Assembly (NCBI RefSeq): GCF_008086615.1
Contig: NZ_RXYB01000011.1
Span: 48,501-112,500, forward strand
DNA length: 64,000 bases
Direction of reading: 5' to 3'
DNA from: Acetobacterium tundrae
Lineage (GTDB): Bacteria > Bacillota > Clostridia > Eubacteriales > Eubacteriaceae
Shown here: piece after piece, positions 45,152-53,466 of the stretch
How positions within the stretch are numbered: position 1 is the first letter of the stretch
Layout of the letters: each line of letters starts with the position of its first letter
Translations under genes and position numbers: made by a program
The notes under the pieces: generated by a model
The model's database searches: none
Told to the model about the DNA's origin: nothing
Seen by the model: only the letters and a program-made list of their open reading frames with translations

Positions 45152-45871
45152 CTATTTTATGTTACCTTTTCTATCGAAATATTCTATTGAAGTATGTCTT
45201 GCATCACAAAATGGTTTGTTCTCTGATTGACCACATCGACTCAGCGCAACTCTGTTTCTAATCTGATAGATCTGGGCATCTGCTGATTCTATCGGGATAT
45301 TTCCTTTAACAAAAATTCCAGCACTTACTCCTTTTTCCGGATCCTGAACGATCTCGATGGAAGGTTCAAGTTCAGGCTCAATGATTTCTCCTGTTTTGAT
45401 AATTGCGGTTATTCTACCTGAAGGGCACTCCTTTGCTGCCTGCATCGCTTCTTTTCTGTTTGCTTCGTTATCCGACGCTCTTGTCAACTCCCATGCATCA
45501 CCAGTTTCCCGATGACAGAAGCGTGCCGAAGCACATCGGTGATCATCCAATAAATCCACCGCAGGACCTCCTCGCAATTCAGCCCTATCCTCATATTTCT
45601 TTTTTGATGCAGTCTCTGTGCCCACAAAACCTATCTTTGAATGGGTACCGTCACAGAATGGTGCATTTTGTGATTTTCCACATCGGCAAAGAACATATTC
45701 CTCAGATTGAGGCAATTCACGACCTTCTTTAAATTCATAGGATTTTCCCTTAGGAACAATTATTTTCTCTGATAAGGGGACATTTCCCGATACAATATAC
45801 GGGCCATTTTCTGTTATTTTAATTTTGTATCCTTGTTTTTCATTAGATGCTTTCGCAGCAATTACCTCCAT
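45152..45871 (-). CDS. CDGSH iron-sulfur protein with two CDGSH motifs
   Basis: 239 aa from the ATG at 45871. The first mitoNEET-type motif CRCGKSQNAPFCDGTH is complete (Cys62, Cys64, Cys73, His77) for one 2Fe-2S cluster. A middle region with CASARFCH...AKECPSGRI resembles a divergent 4Fe-4S ferredoxin domain. The second motif reads SRCGQSENKPFCDARH: the first cysteine is Ser211 and DGTH is DARH, so its cluster may be altered. Soluble. It could be an electron carrier or redox sensor among the nearby redox genes. Confidence 0.9.
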   Translation of the reverse strand: MEVIAAKASNEKQGYKIKITENGPYIVSGNVPLSEKIIVPKGKSYEFKEGRELPQSEEYVLCRCGKSQNAPFCDGTHSKIGFVGTETASKKKYEDRAELRGGPAVDLLDDHRCASARFCHRETGDAWELTRASDNEANRKEAMQAAKECPSGRITAIIKTGEIIEPELEPSIEIVQDPEKGVSAGIFVKGNIPIESADAQIYQIRNRVALSRCGQSENKPFCDARHTSIEYFDRKGNIK

Positions 45872-45959
45872 ATTTGATTGCAATGTTAGTTATGTCTCAT
45901 GTTTCTGATGATGTCAAAAAGCATACAGACGTTTAACTGTTTCTTAAACCCAAAAGGTA

Positions 45960-46040
45960 CCTCACACAATCAATTATTTCTACATTCACTTTATTCCTTA
46001 ACGAGCCATAGATCATCACTATACAAAGTAATCCTTTAAA
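45960..46040 (-). pseudogene. Second scrap of an FMN reductase N-terminus
   Basis: Reads CIVMIYGSLRNKVNVEIIDC, similar to the decayed gene at 44706-45033 (VMIVGSLK...SVKIIDYS) but with a gap of about 20 residues. Confidence 0.5.
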
Positions 46041-46048
46041 TATCCACA

Positions 46049-46690
46049 TTATTTTGAAGTATTGATAAAAAATTGTTTCAAACGCTTAGTTTTTGTTCGT
46101 CTGAAATTTTTCTCTCCCCCATAAAGTTCCTTTATTTCATTTTTCGTTTTAGTTTCATAATACATTTCAAATGTATTTGGATTTACGCTCTTTTGAAAAC
46201 GTTCATTAAGTAAATCCAAAAATCCATCTTTTCCTATGACATGTCATATATATGTCTATAACAAATCCATCAATCGAATCATTTTTTAATTCTGTAATAA
46301 GCTCACACTCATTAGCGGTATTAAAAAAATTCCAATTGCTGATTCGAGTTATAATAGCACAAAAATCTAACGAAATTCTTAAGCATAGATGCACCTTTGC
46401 ATGGAAGATTCGCAGTTCAAAACTGTCTTTTTCAGTAAGGCAACCTAATAAATTATTAACTGCTATCTGCATTGTTTCTGAATCTACTCGTTGTGAATTG
46501 ATAATCAATCTTAAAGCATCTTTCTGGATATCTTTCTAGATACCTTCCCAAAAATACTTTGCAAAATTGAAGTGTGTGTAGCTTTGTAATTATCTGAATA
46601 ATTCTCAGTGAATGCAATAATACAAGAATCTCGGCTCTCATTCCTAAAATTGTTGTAATATTTCACAAAAGTTGATTTGCCGATGCTCTT
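46049..46690 (-). pseudogene. Frameshifted gene of unknown function
   Basis: The minus strand gives protein-like stretches in changing frames: FVKYYNNFRNESRDSCIIAF, NYKATHTSILQSIF, then RVDSETMQIAVNNLLGCL, then IDGFVIDIYM, then GFLDLLNERFQKS...FFINTSK with a stop at 46049. No single frame spans it. I do not recognise the family. Confidence 0.45.
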
Positions 46691-46839
46691 TATTAACTCT
46701 TGATTAGCATAATACTGTTTTTATCTTTAATGTATGATCCCCATCTGGCTTTAATGGTTCTGATCTGAATTTCTGGATAGGTTATAATAAACTGGACAAT
46801 AAATTTGTGAACAGCTACAATAAAAGACGGAGACTTGCT

Positions 46840-46990
46840 CAAATGACAAAAGACTAAGAGAAAGTTATCCTGATGAATTAAAGAACCAGATGGTTCAACA
46901 GCATTTAATTCAATGGTATATCAAAAGCTGAAATTGCCAGGAAAACTTTATTAGACTAGAAATCCATCAGCAAGTACATTGTAAAAAGAA
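46840..46990 (+). pseudogene. IS3-type orfA relic
   Basis: Fragments KRLRESYPDELKNQMVQ and NGISKAEIARKTLLD in different frames look like the helix-turn-helix start of an IS3-family orfA. Several stops. Confidence 0.4.
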
Positions 46991-47029
46991 ATCATTAATA
47001 AACCAGTTACTTCAAATTCAAAAATGATT

Positions 47030-47225
47030 GAATTTGTTCGTTCAAAATGAGAATTAAACAGCGGAACCGTTCTGAATCCTCCTCATTGATTTAAGCAATT
47101 TAGCTCTATTAATACCAATAATTTGCATTTATTTCATCTTTAGTGGAGGCGGACCGTACCAGTTCAAGGTGACAATTGATATTTCTAATTATCGTCATGT
47201 TTAATCTCAAATCAACGATTCCATA
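47030..47225. repeat. Dispersed repeats A and B, joined copy
   Basis: 47030-47150 matches repeat A (GAGAATTAAACAGCGGAACCG, ATTTAAGCAATTTAGCTCTATT). 47155-47225 matches repeat B (GTTCAAGGTGACAATTGATATTTCTAATTATCGTCATG). Their adjacency here and at 54.9-55.1 kb suggests one element. Confidence 0.6.
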
Positions 47226-47301
47226 AATTTGGCCAGGCCAAAAATTACGGTCTGGTTGCGCTATCCAAATAGTCAAAACTGGCAACCATCGCAGTAAAGT
47301 T

Positions 47302-47339
47302 AAAAAGAATAGCAGCCATTATGATCGCTATTCTTTTTT
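47302..47339. terminator. Bidirectional terminator after the flavoenzyme gene
   Basis: AAAAAGAATAGC, a 13-base loop, GCTATTCTTTTTT: 11-bp stem with A- and T-runs. It lies 110 bases after the stop of the gene ending at 47448. Confidence 0.8.
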
Positions 47340-47447
47340 ATTTCATTGTAAAAATCATCGAATTTTGGATTAGTTTCAAATTCAAAAATATGTTGCGATG
47401 TTTTTGAATTTGTCACGATGACTAATCTGACTGGATAATTACTCATG

Positions 47448-49433
47448 TTAAATGTTTGACGCTACCTCAAAGGCATCCCAGATGGCATACATAATGTTGT
47501 GAACCTTACGGGAATCGCCAACATTGTAAACAATCTTATTTGAATCTAGCATCGTTTCATATAGACTCTTTTCAGAATGATAACCCACAGAAACTATTAC
47601 CGTATCTGCCTTTATCTCTTTTTCGCCATTTGGGGTTGCCACCATAACAGAATCATCGTTGATAGTCTTTATAGATGAGCTGCTATATACATCAATTTTG
47701 TTAAAGATTAAAAGGTCTTTGAGCATATCATAATTTGCGAAACACATATCTTCTCCACCACCGAGTATCTGTGCCTTCGCTTCCACAATTGTAACATTTT
47801 TTCCTTGATAACGTAGCCACAAAGCAGTTTCACAACCTACCAAACCACCTCCAACAACAACGATATCTTCTCTTGCATTTTCTTTATTCTTTAAAATATC
47901 ATCCGCCGTGTAAATGCGATTCTTGTTGCCAAAGTCTATTTTCACGGGTGTAGACCCGGTGGCGAAAATAACAACATCGACATTGGATTTTCCTATCATT
48001 TCTCGGTTCGCTGTGTAGTTCAGCTTAATCTCCACAGGAAGCTTCTCAAGTTGTACCACATACCATTTCAGTAATGCACGGTCATCTTTCTTAAAATCAG
48101 GCACACTTCCAGGAATAATGTTTCCACCGAGTTTATTGTTCTTTTCCATAAGAATTACCTGATGACCACGGATGGCGCAGACACGTGCTGCTTCCATACC
48201 AGCAAGGCCGCCACCGATAATCAATACCTTTTTCTTTTCAGTAGCCAGAGTGATTGCCAGAGCTTTTTCTCTACCACAGGCCGGATTTACCGCACAGGAA
48301 AGTGGCAAACCATGAGCAAGCCGATCAAGACACCCCTGATGGCAAGACAGGCATGGGCGAATATCCTCAAGCTTTTCGGTTCTGATTTTTTCTGGAAGAT
48401 ACGGATCTGCAAGAAGCGGTCTGCCGTAAGCAACGATATCGCAGCTAGTACCAAGTGCTTCACAAGCTATATCAGGATCATCCATCCTACCGGCGAGAAT
48501 AATAGGAACATTTACATTCTCCTTTAAAATCTTTCCGAATTTACGGTACATGCCTTTTTCAAAATACATAGGGGGGTGATTCCAATACCATGAATCGTAA
48601 GTTCCCGCATCTACGTTTAAAAGATCATAGCCGGCCTTCACTAAAATTTTAGCAGCTTCAATTCCCTCATCAATATCCTTACCCTTTTCAACAAAATCCT
48701 CACCAGGCAGAGCACCCTTACGAATTGCTTTGACAAAACTCTTTAAACTGTAACGTAAAGATACCGGAAAATCCTTACCACAGGCGGCTTTGATACCTTT
48801 CACAATATCTATAGAAATCTTTAATCGACCGAATAAATCTCCACCATATTCGTCGGTTCTTTTATTATATAGTGCTATAGCGAACTGATCTAAAAGATAC
48901 CCTTCATGAACAGCATGGATTTCAACGCCATCAAACTTAGACTCCTTTGCAATAACAGCACAGGTCACAAAAGATGCGATCAATTCCTTTATTTCATCAA
49001 TAGTCATCGCTCTATGCTGAATTGAGGCGTCCCATCTATTTTCTTGTTCAGATGGTGCAATGGCATTTTTCATAAGATGTGGAATTGCTACCCTGCCGAA
49101 TCCTCCCGTGTGCTGAAGAAAGATTTTAGAATCATAAGCATGAATTCTTTCATTCATAAGTGCACAAGATTTTGCAAACATTAAGGGCTGGTACGAAGCA
49201 CATGGCATTACCAGAGGTACCAATTCATTGTAATTTACGTTTGTTATTCCAGTAATAATCAGACCAGTTCCGCCTTTTGCACGCTCAATATAATATTCCT
49301 GCGCATTTTCAGAGAAACCACCGCAAGGATCAGCCATTGCTACCATGCCCAAAGGCGCCATAGCAATACGGTTTTTAATAGTCAGTTTTCCCACTGTAAG
49401 TGGCTCAAATAATTTTTTGTATCTTGTAGACAT
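47448..49433 (-). CDS. NADH:flavin oxidoreductase / enoate-reductase-like flavoenzyme (OYE + FeS + FAD)
   Basis: 661 aa from the ATG at 49433 (TTAGGAGTG site). The N-terminal OYE-type TIM barrel binds FMN (about 1-340). A 4Fe-4S site follows, CLSCHQGCLDR...C, then FAD/NAD(P) Rossmann domains: IIGGGLAGMEAA and VVVGGGLVGCETA. This is the layout of 2-enoate reductase, 2,4-dienoyl-CoA reductase and BaiCD. It reduces activated C=C bonds with NADH; the substrate is not evident (cinnamate-type enoates or bile acids are family examples). It appears to be a single-gene unit. Confidence 0.92.
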   Translation of the reverse strand: MSTRYKKLFEPLTVGKLTIKNRIAMAPLGMVAMADPCGGFSENAQEYYIERAKGGTGLIITGITNVNYNELVPLVMPCASYQPLMFAKSCALMNERIHAYDSKIFLQHTGGFGRVAIPHLMKNAIAPSEQENRWDASIQHRAMTIDEIKELIASFVTCAVIAKESKFDGVEIHAVHEGYLLDQFAIALYNKRTDEYGGDLFGRLKISIDIVKGIKAACGKDFPVSLRYSLKSFVKAIRKGALPGEDFVEKGKDIDEGIEAAKILVKAGYDLLNVDAGTYDSWYWNHPPMYFEKGMYRKFGKILKENVNVPIILAGRMDDPDIACEALGTSCDIVAYGRPLLADPYLPEKIRTEKLEDIRPCLSCHQGCLDRLAHGLPLSCAVNPACGREKALAITLATEKKKVLIIGGGLAGMEAARVCAIRGHQVILMEKNNKLGGNIIPGSVPDFKKDDRALLKWYVVQLEKLPVEIKLNYTANREMIGKSNVDVVIFATGSTPVKIDFGNKNRIYTADDILKNKENAREDIVVVGGGLVGCETALWLRYQGKNVTIVEAKAQILGGGEDMCFANYDMLKDLLIFNKIDVYSSSSIKTINDDSVMVATPNGEKEIKADTVIVSVGYHSEKSLYETMLDSNKIVYNVGDSRKVHNIMYAIWDAFEVASNI

Positions 49434-49579
49434 TTTTATCACTCCTAAAACATTATAAAATATTAGACTTGTTGCGGTCAAGTATTTTTGTAACATTTTA
49501 ACCTATTGTTTATGACAATCGTTCCAGCAGTTAATGCCTCGCCGGATGACGCTATTAAATTTAACCGACAGCCAGTTGC

Positions 49580-49642
49580 TTAATCTACTGTCATAGATCC
49601 CGCCATGATCATGATCATGCTAAACAATCTTTTTCTAAGCAT
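49580..49642 (-). pseudogene. Stub of a secreted-protein gene
   Basis: AGAGGAGCG precedes an ATG at 49642 and 20 codons of signal-peptide type (MLRKRLFSMIMIMAGSMTVD), then a stop. Probably a truncated gene start. Otherwise 49434-49802 holds nothing recognised. Confidence 0.35.
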
Positions 49643-49802
49643 TTTCGCTCCTCTGATAATATAATTACCCATTTAGGCGGTTATGAAACACTATAACCCG
49701 TATAATTACGGAATATTTTTTATAAAAAATATAACTCCTCAACAGATTATGAAACATTGAATTGTTAAAAAACAAATTCACCAATCTGAAAGGAGTGGTA
49801 CC

Positions 49803-49967
49803 ATGACTTATTATTACAAAAACAATTTTCTTCGGCAGGAATTTATTCAGATTGCACTCATTATTTCAAAAATGATAAACATCTTCAGAATTACATCTTC
49901 AAAATCACAACTTCAAATAAATATTTCATGTCATTTAAACATACAACTTTTTTTGATTGTTATATAA
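49803..49967 (+). CDS. Small ORF, 54 aa, unknown
   Basis: GAAAGGAGTGGTACC gives a strong ribosome binding site for the ATG at 49803. The product starts MTYYYKNNFLRQEFIQIAL and is hydrophobic in its second half. Its last 33 bases overlap the end of a convergent small ORF (49935-50051), so only one may be real in full. Not recognised. First of a cluster of short ORFs up to 51.2 kb. Confidence 0.4.
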   Translation: MTYYYKNNFLRQEFIQIALIISKMINIFRITSSKSQLQINISCHLNIQLFLIVI

Positions 49968-50051
49968 ATTAATTTGATTTGTTTCATCAGGAAAAAGCAT
50001 CATTTTATTTCCTTCAAGAAATTCCATAATATTACGTGCTGTTTTTAACAT
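49935..50051 (-). CDS. Small ORF, 38 aa, unknown
   Basis: GGTGGTGGAAAGG precedes the ATG at 50051. Product MLKTARNIMEFLEGNKMMLF..., charged and helical. It is divergent from the zinc-ribbon gene across a 107-base intergenic region that resembles the one at 50560-50673. Confidence 0.45.
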   Translation of the reverse strand: MLKTARNIMEFLEGNKMMLFPDETNQINLYNNQKKLYV

Positions 50052-50158
50052 CCTTTCCACCACCTAACTATTTATTTTTGCTCTTGTTTCTTTTTGTTTA
50101 TACTCCTATAATCAAATTATCAGTTGCATAACTGAAATAATTGTGAAAGGAGAAAAAT
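50052..50158. repeat. Paralogous intergenic promoter region, copy 1
   Basis: TATTTTTGCTCTTGTTTCTTTTTGTT... AATTATCAG ... TGAAATAATTGTGAAAGGAG. Copy 2 at 50560-50673 has the same order: ATTTTTACTCTTGTTTCTTTTTGTT ... AATTATCAG ... TGAAATAAATTGAAAGGA. Each precedes a plus-strand small gene. Confidence 0.6.
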
Positions 50159-50305
50159 ATGCAAACATATAAAACTGGTGAAAAACCTGGCAATGGTATA
50201 TATAAATGTACAACTTGCGGTCAACAAGTTGTTCTTGATGCTACTACCGATACTTTGCCACCATGTCCGAAATGTTCTGGAACAACGTATACTAAGGTTG
50301 GCTAA
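50159..50305 (+). CDS. Small zinc-ribbon protein, 48 aa
   Basis: GAAAGGAG stands 8 bases before the ATG at 50159. The product MQTYKTGEKPGNGIYKC... has two CxxC pairs (CTTCG and CPKCS), spaced as in a zinc ribbon, with the familiar motif of small YjdM/rubredoxin-like proteins. Function unknown; may bind zinc or iron. It is in the small-ORF cluster with a duplicated promoter region. Confidence 0.75.
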   Translation: MQTYKTGEKPGNGIYKCTTCGQQVVLDATTDTLPPCPKCSGTTYTKVG

Positions 50306-50309
50306 TTTT

Positions 50310-50510
50310 GACATTCTTGCACCATAGTATTTTCCAAACCATTGACGCCATAGTGAGATATATTTATTGACATTGGCGTCTTTGTACTCACTAAAATACA
50401 TCAGCGGAAGCGGTTTGATGGAAGCGAACGAGCCCTTTTTATAGGTTTTATTTCCTTCTGTTAAAAAAGAGATTGGTCGGCCATCGCTAATGAACAAAAT
50501 TGTGTTGGCA
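50310..50510 (-). pseudogene. Protein-like relic, unknown family
   Basis: The minus-strand frame reads ALANTILFISDGRPISFL, then GSFASIKPLPLMYFSEY and LWRQWFGKYYGA, which looks like real protein sequence but has no start site and ends where the zinc-ribbon gene ends. I do not recognise it. Confidence 0.35.
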
Positions 50511-50559
50511 AGTGCACAACTTTTTTGAGACCTTTCTACATTTTCATCTTACAACAAAC

Positions 50560-50673
50560 ACTCCTCACCGCCTAATTGACTTATTATTTTTACTCTTGTT
50601 TCTTTTTGTTCATCCTTATATAATTTAATTATCAGAACAGCAATTTTGAAATAAATTGAAAGGATATTACCTA
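50560..50673. repeat. Paralogous intergenic promoter region, copy 2
   Basis: Similar to 50052-50158 over about 100 bases, including the pyrimidine-rich CTCTTGTTTCTTTTTGTT block and the ribosome binding site of the plus-strand gene. Confidence 0.6.
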
Positions 50674-50859
50674 ATGCTTACAGATGATCAGACTAATGAC
50701 CTTCAACACAGGATTATGGAAAGGGTTCATTCAACCTATTCTGACGGAATTGATGATACACTTGAAAAAATGTACCTAGTTTCAGTTCAAGCAAGTCTAA
50801 TGGCTATTCAGGAATATGAGATACTTAAAGAACTTGAATCTCAGGATTCCGTAGATTAA
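50674..50859 (+). CDS. Small acidic protein, 61 aa, unknown
   Basis: ATG at 50674 preceded by GAAAGGA. Product MLTDDQTNDLQHRIMERVHS... is acidic and wholly helical, ending ELESQDSVD. No recognised family. It lies tail to tail with the 36-aa ORF at 50876-50986. Confidence 0.55.
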   Translation: MLTDDQTNDLQHRIMERVHSTYSDGIDDTLEKMYLVSVQASLMAIQEYEILKELESQDSVD

Positions 50860-50875
50860 ACGTTTCAACGTATTT

Positions 50876-50986
50876 TTACATGAGCGCATTCCAATCTTTT
50901 TTTAATTCTTCTGTATTAAGCTGCTTTTGCAATTCAAATACAAGAGCAGCTATTTTCTTTGGCTCTGCTTCTATTGTTTTACTCAT
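50876..50986 (-). CDS. Small ORF, 36 aa, unknown
   Basis: TTAGGAGGGGAAAGGC gives a near-perfect ribosome binding site before the ATG at 50986. Product MSKTIEAEPKKIAALVFELQ..., helical. Stop is 17 bases from the end of the convergent 61-aa gene. Confidence 0.5.
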   Translation of the reverse strand: MSKTIEAEPKKIAALVFELQKQLNTEELKKDWNALM

Positions 50987-51058
50987 GCCTTTCCCCTCCT
51001 AACTGGCTTTCGAATTATAATTAACCGATTCGGTTAATTCATTCTCGAAAAATATTTT

Positions 51059-51232
51059 TCAATATAGTAATCTAAAAAACTTTGCAATGACTCTAGCTTT
51101 TTCCAGAGAAAAACGGCGTTCTTCTCTTTCTTTTAAACTATAAGCGTTTGCCGATGATAAACCTAATTGTTCAGCCATTTCTTCTTGTGTCATATTTGCG
51201 TTCTCACGTAGTTTTTTAACTTTGATTATCAT
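51059..51232 (-). CDS. XRE-family (Cro/CI) regulator, probably shortened by a stop
   Basis: 57 aa from the ATG at 51232 (AAGGGG site). Helix-turn-helix MTQEEMAEQLGLSSANAYSLKE, then KARVIAKFF. Family members normally go on with an IEDIFF-type end; here TGA follows RLLY and the same frame continues KIFFENELTESVN to a later stop, so the last 20 residues are cut off. The HTH itself is intact. AATTAACC(GAA)TCGGTTAATT-like inverted repeats at 51022-51036 and near 51255 may be its operators. Confidence 0.65.
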   Translation of the reverse strand: MIIKVKKLRENANMTQEEMAEQLGLSSANAYSLKEREERRFSLEKARVIAKFFRLLY

Positions 51233-51327
51233 TTTACCCCTTTTTCTATAAACCGTTTTGGTTAATTTCATTTACTATAACCATTTTGTGTATTAATATA
51301 TGTAGCGGTACAATGAAGTTGTAACAC

Positions 51328-51895
51328 TACACTTTTAGAAAATACAGATGACTTGATTGCCAAAATGAAAAGACAAGCATACAAACCACAACCAGGAAGA
51401 AGGGTACATATCCCTAAACCTGGCACAAACGATAAAAGACCAATAGGAATACCAGTATATGAGGTCAAATTAGTTCAAGCTAATCTAGCCAAAATCCTAA
51501 ATGCTATATATGAACAAGATTTCCTTGAATGTTCATTTGGATTTCGACCTAATAGAGATTGTCATGATGCAATTCAATTATAAGACAAGGACATTGTAAT
51601 TATTACGGAATAACTGATAATAGGAGGTCTGTAGGAAATTTTATAGATGAATGCAGAACTCTAATTTTCAAATGGTTAAATCGTAGAAGTCAGAAAAGGA
51701 GCTTTGATTGGAGTAAATTTGTAGTATTTTTAAAGAAGTATCCACTACCAAAAGCGAAGACTTATGTTAATGTTTTTGAATTAGGTGCAGGAAGTAACTA
51801 CTTATTGTAAATAGTATTGTGAAGAGCCAGATGCCTTAATAGGGCAAGTCCGGTTCTGTGAGGGATTAGCGCCGCGAGGCTCCGTCTACTCAACC
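51328..51895 (+). mobile_element. Group II intron remnant with broken maturase
   Basis: 51328-51582 encodes the start of a group II intron reverse transcriptase (LIAKMKRQAYKPQPGRR, IPKPGTNDKRPIGIP, FGFRPNRDCHDAI). After a stop and a large deletion, 51585-51810 reads the maturase end (NYYGITDNRRSVGNF...FKWLNRRSQKRSF...LLKKYPLPKA). The YADD catalytic core is missing. Domain V and VI-like RNA follows. The 5' ribozyme part is absent, so it cannot splice. Confidence 0.85.
51824..51857 (+). ncRNA. Group II intron domain V
   Basis: GAGCCAGATGCC...GGGCAAGTCCGGTTC: the domain V hairpin typical of bacterial group II introns (GAGCC/GGTTC outer stem), 14 bases after the maturase stop. Confidence 0.75.
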
Positions 51896-52139
51896 CAAAT
51901 GTGCTATGTATTACTCTTCAAAAGTTAATTTTTTCGGGTAATCTGGAAATACTTCACCGGGAAGCAATTCCGTCGTCGGGGTATTAAGATCTACTTCTTG
52001 AAAACTAACATTGTCCCGCCACACCTGCCCTTTTCCGATCAATAATACCCCAATATTGAGAATGGCTGCCAAAGTATACAAAATCAGCCAGACCAGGATT
52101 CAAACAAGTGGATCACTTTTTATCAGCGTTTCTTGATAA

Positions 52140-52207
52140 TGGTCTACTATTTTTTCAGCACAAGTGGCCTACTATTATTTCAGCGACTGGCCTACTATTT
52201 TCTTGAC
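52140..52207. repeat. Three tandem 20-bp repeats of an IS21-type end
   Basis: TGGTCTACTATTTTTTCAGC (52140), TGGCCTACTATTATTTCAGC (52165) and TGGCCTACTATTTTCTTGAC (52188), at 23-25-base steps. IS21-family ends carry such multiple transposase-binding repeats. No istA/istB is adjacent; an istA start lies at 63552. Neighbouring 51896-52139 has no gene. Confidence 0.6.
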
Positions 52208-52329
52208 ATTCGCATCTTGCGTTTCCTTGAAAAACTATTTGGGTTTTCTAGATGAACATGCGGCTTGATTTGTTCTGAATTAATCGATTCATACATTTTT
52301 CTGAATTTTCTGGCATGATTACCGTTCAT
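52195..52329 (-). CDS. Small basic ORF, 44 aa, next to the IS21-type end
   Basis: AGGGGTGGT just before the ATG at 52329. Product MNGNHARKFRKMYESINSEQ..., ending RKRKMRMSRK, very basic. The stop lies inside the third terminal repeat. Not recognised. The gap 52330-52703 has only a weak hairpin (AAGGAAATCCA / TGGATCTCCTT). Confidence 0.4.
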   Translation of the reverse strand: MNGNHARKFRKMYESINSEQIKPHVHLENPNSFSRKRKMRMSRK

Positions 52330-52703
52330 ACCACCCCTGTTTATATTCTAATACATAAACAAAAATAAGGAAATCCAATTAATATTTCTGGATCTCCTTA
52401 AGTTTATGATGTTGGACTCAGCCGGAGATCCTGATTAACAAATTTAATTCTCCCAATCCGGGTTCATTTTTATCTCTATTTCTAAGTAATTTCAAAAGTT
52501 CCCTGGGCTTCGCCATCTGTTTGCACCAAACAATTAAATGAAATACAATCCAACCTTGTGTAAGGTTGCTGGTCGCCGACAAATACTTTTTAATTCCTTT
52601 TATCAGAATTTACAGTCACCAAAAAAGAATCAACAAATCAGTTTTAAAAAATTCTCCATGCATATCGAGTTATTACAAATTTTCATAAGCAGTTTTTATC
52701 GAT

Positions 52704-53465
52704 TTATGCAATACTACATATTATTTCCAAATGCATCTGTCCATCCTTCATATTGTATTTTTCATAAGTATTGTGGATGATAGTTTTGCTTTTTTCTGCA
52801 TAATCAAATAAAGACTTGTAGCCATTTTCTCTTTGTTCGACTTTATTACATGCAACTTTTATACACATTTCTTTTTCTTGAATTCGAACACTTTCATCTT
52901 TTTCATCCTCATCAGTATAGGCAAATATTTCACAAATGTCTTTTGCATCATCTGCTAAACTCATTTTTAAGATATGTCCACTGCGAAGCGTTTTACCCTT
53001 TACATTTTCATAAAACTCACTCATGAAACGATTTAACTGATCCATTTCGCAATGTATATTACGATAATATACATTACCCTGTTCAATAAAATATCCTTTG
53101 TCAACAATGCAGTCATTTTCATCATCATTTTCTCTGGTTGTACATCTTTGTTCATTGATAATTAATTCTTTTTGTTTAGTCAGTAATTTCAATGATTCGT
53201 CTATTTCGAATAAGCGTTCCTGATATATAGTCTCTAAACTTGCACCATTCATTTTATTCGTAATTATTTTGATCTGTTCAAGTGAAATGCCAATATTTTT
53301 AAGTCTAATTATTTCTTTGATCTCATCAATCTGAGATTCTTCATAATATCTGTACTGATTTGTTTCATCTACATATGCCGGTTTAAATAAATCAATTTCA
53401 TCATAAAAGCGCAACGTTTTTTTGTTAAGATTTAACATAATCGAAAATTTCCCGATGCTATACAA
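52704..53465 (-). CDS. MerR-family transcriptional regulator with effector domain
   Basis: About 253 aa from a TTG at 53465, which has GGAG 9 bases upstream; the TTG at 53474 touches the site. MerR HTH (YSIGKFSIMLNLNKKTLRFYDEIDLFKP), a coiled-coil dimer helix (about 75-110), and a C-terminal GyrI-like or AraC-effector-like domain. No metal-binding cysteine set as in MerR proper; it probably senses an organic ligand. Its start overlaps the stop region of the creatininase gene, so both are co-translated. Confidence 0.82.
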   Translation of the reverse strand: MYSIGKFSIMLNLNKKTLRFYDEIDLFKPAYVDETNQYRYYEESQIDEIKEIIRLKNIGISLEQIKIITNKMNGASLETIYQERLFEIDESLKLLTKQKELIINEQRCTTRENDDENDCIVDKGYFIEQGNVYYRNIHCEMDQLNRFMSEFYENVKGKTLRSGHILKMSLADDAKDICEIFAYTDEDEKDESVRIQEKEMCIKVACNKVEQRENGYKSLFDYAEKSKTIIHNTYEKYNMKDGQMHLEIICSIA

Positions 53466-53466
53466 G

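Noticed and set aside
50120..50497. 125-codon minus-strand ORF taken as a whole
   Set aside because: Its second half is antisense to the zinc-ribbon gene; only 50310-50510 looks like protein and is listed as a relic.
30181..51058. TGA codons inside otherwise continuing frames (30181, 44539, 51056 area), which might suggest recoding of TGA
   Set aside because: Each lies in a gene with other damage or a missing part, intact genes use TGG for Trp and TGA as normal stops (for example the methyltransferase stop near 33969), and no SECIS-like hairpin is obvious.
51268..51468. 66-codon minus-strand ORF
   Set aside because: Antisense to the group II intron reverse transcriptase start, which has clear homology in the other strand.
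52140..52207. Regularly spaced repeats as a possible CRISPR array
   Set aside because: The period of 23-25 bases leaves only 3-5 bases between repeats; this is an IS-type repeat set, not spacers.
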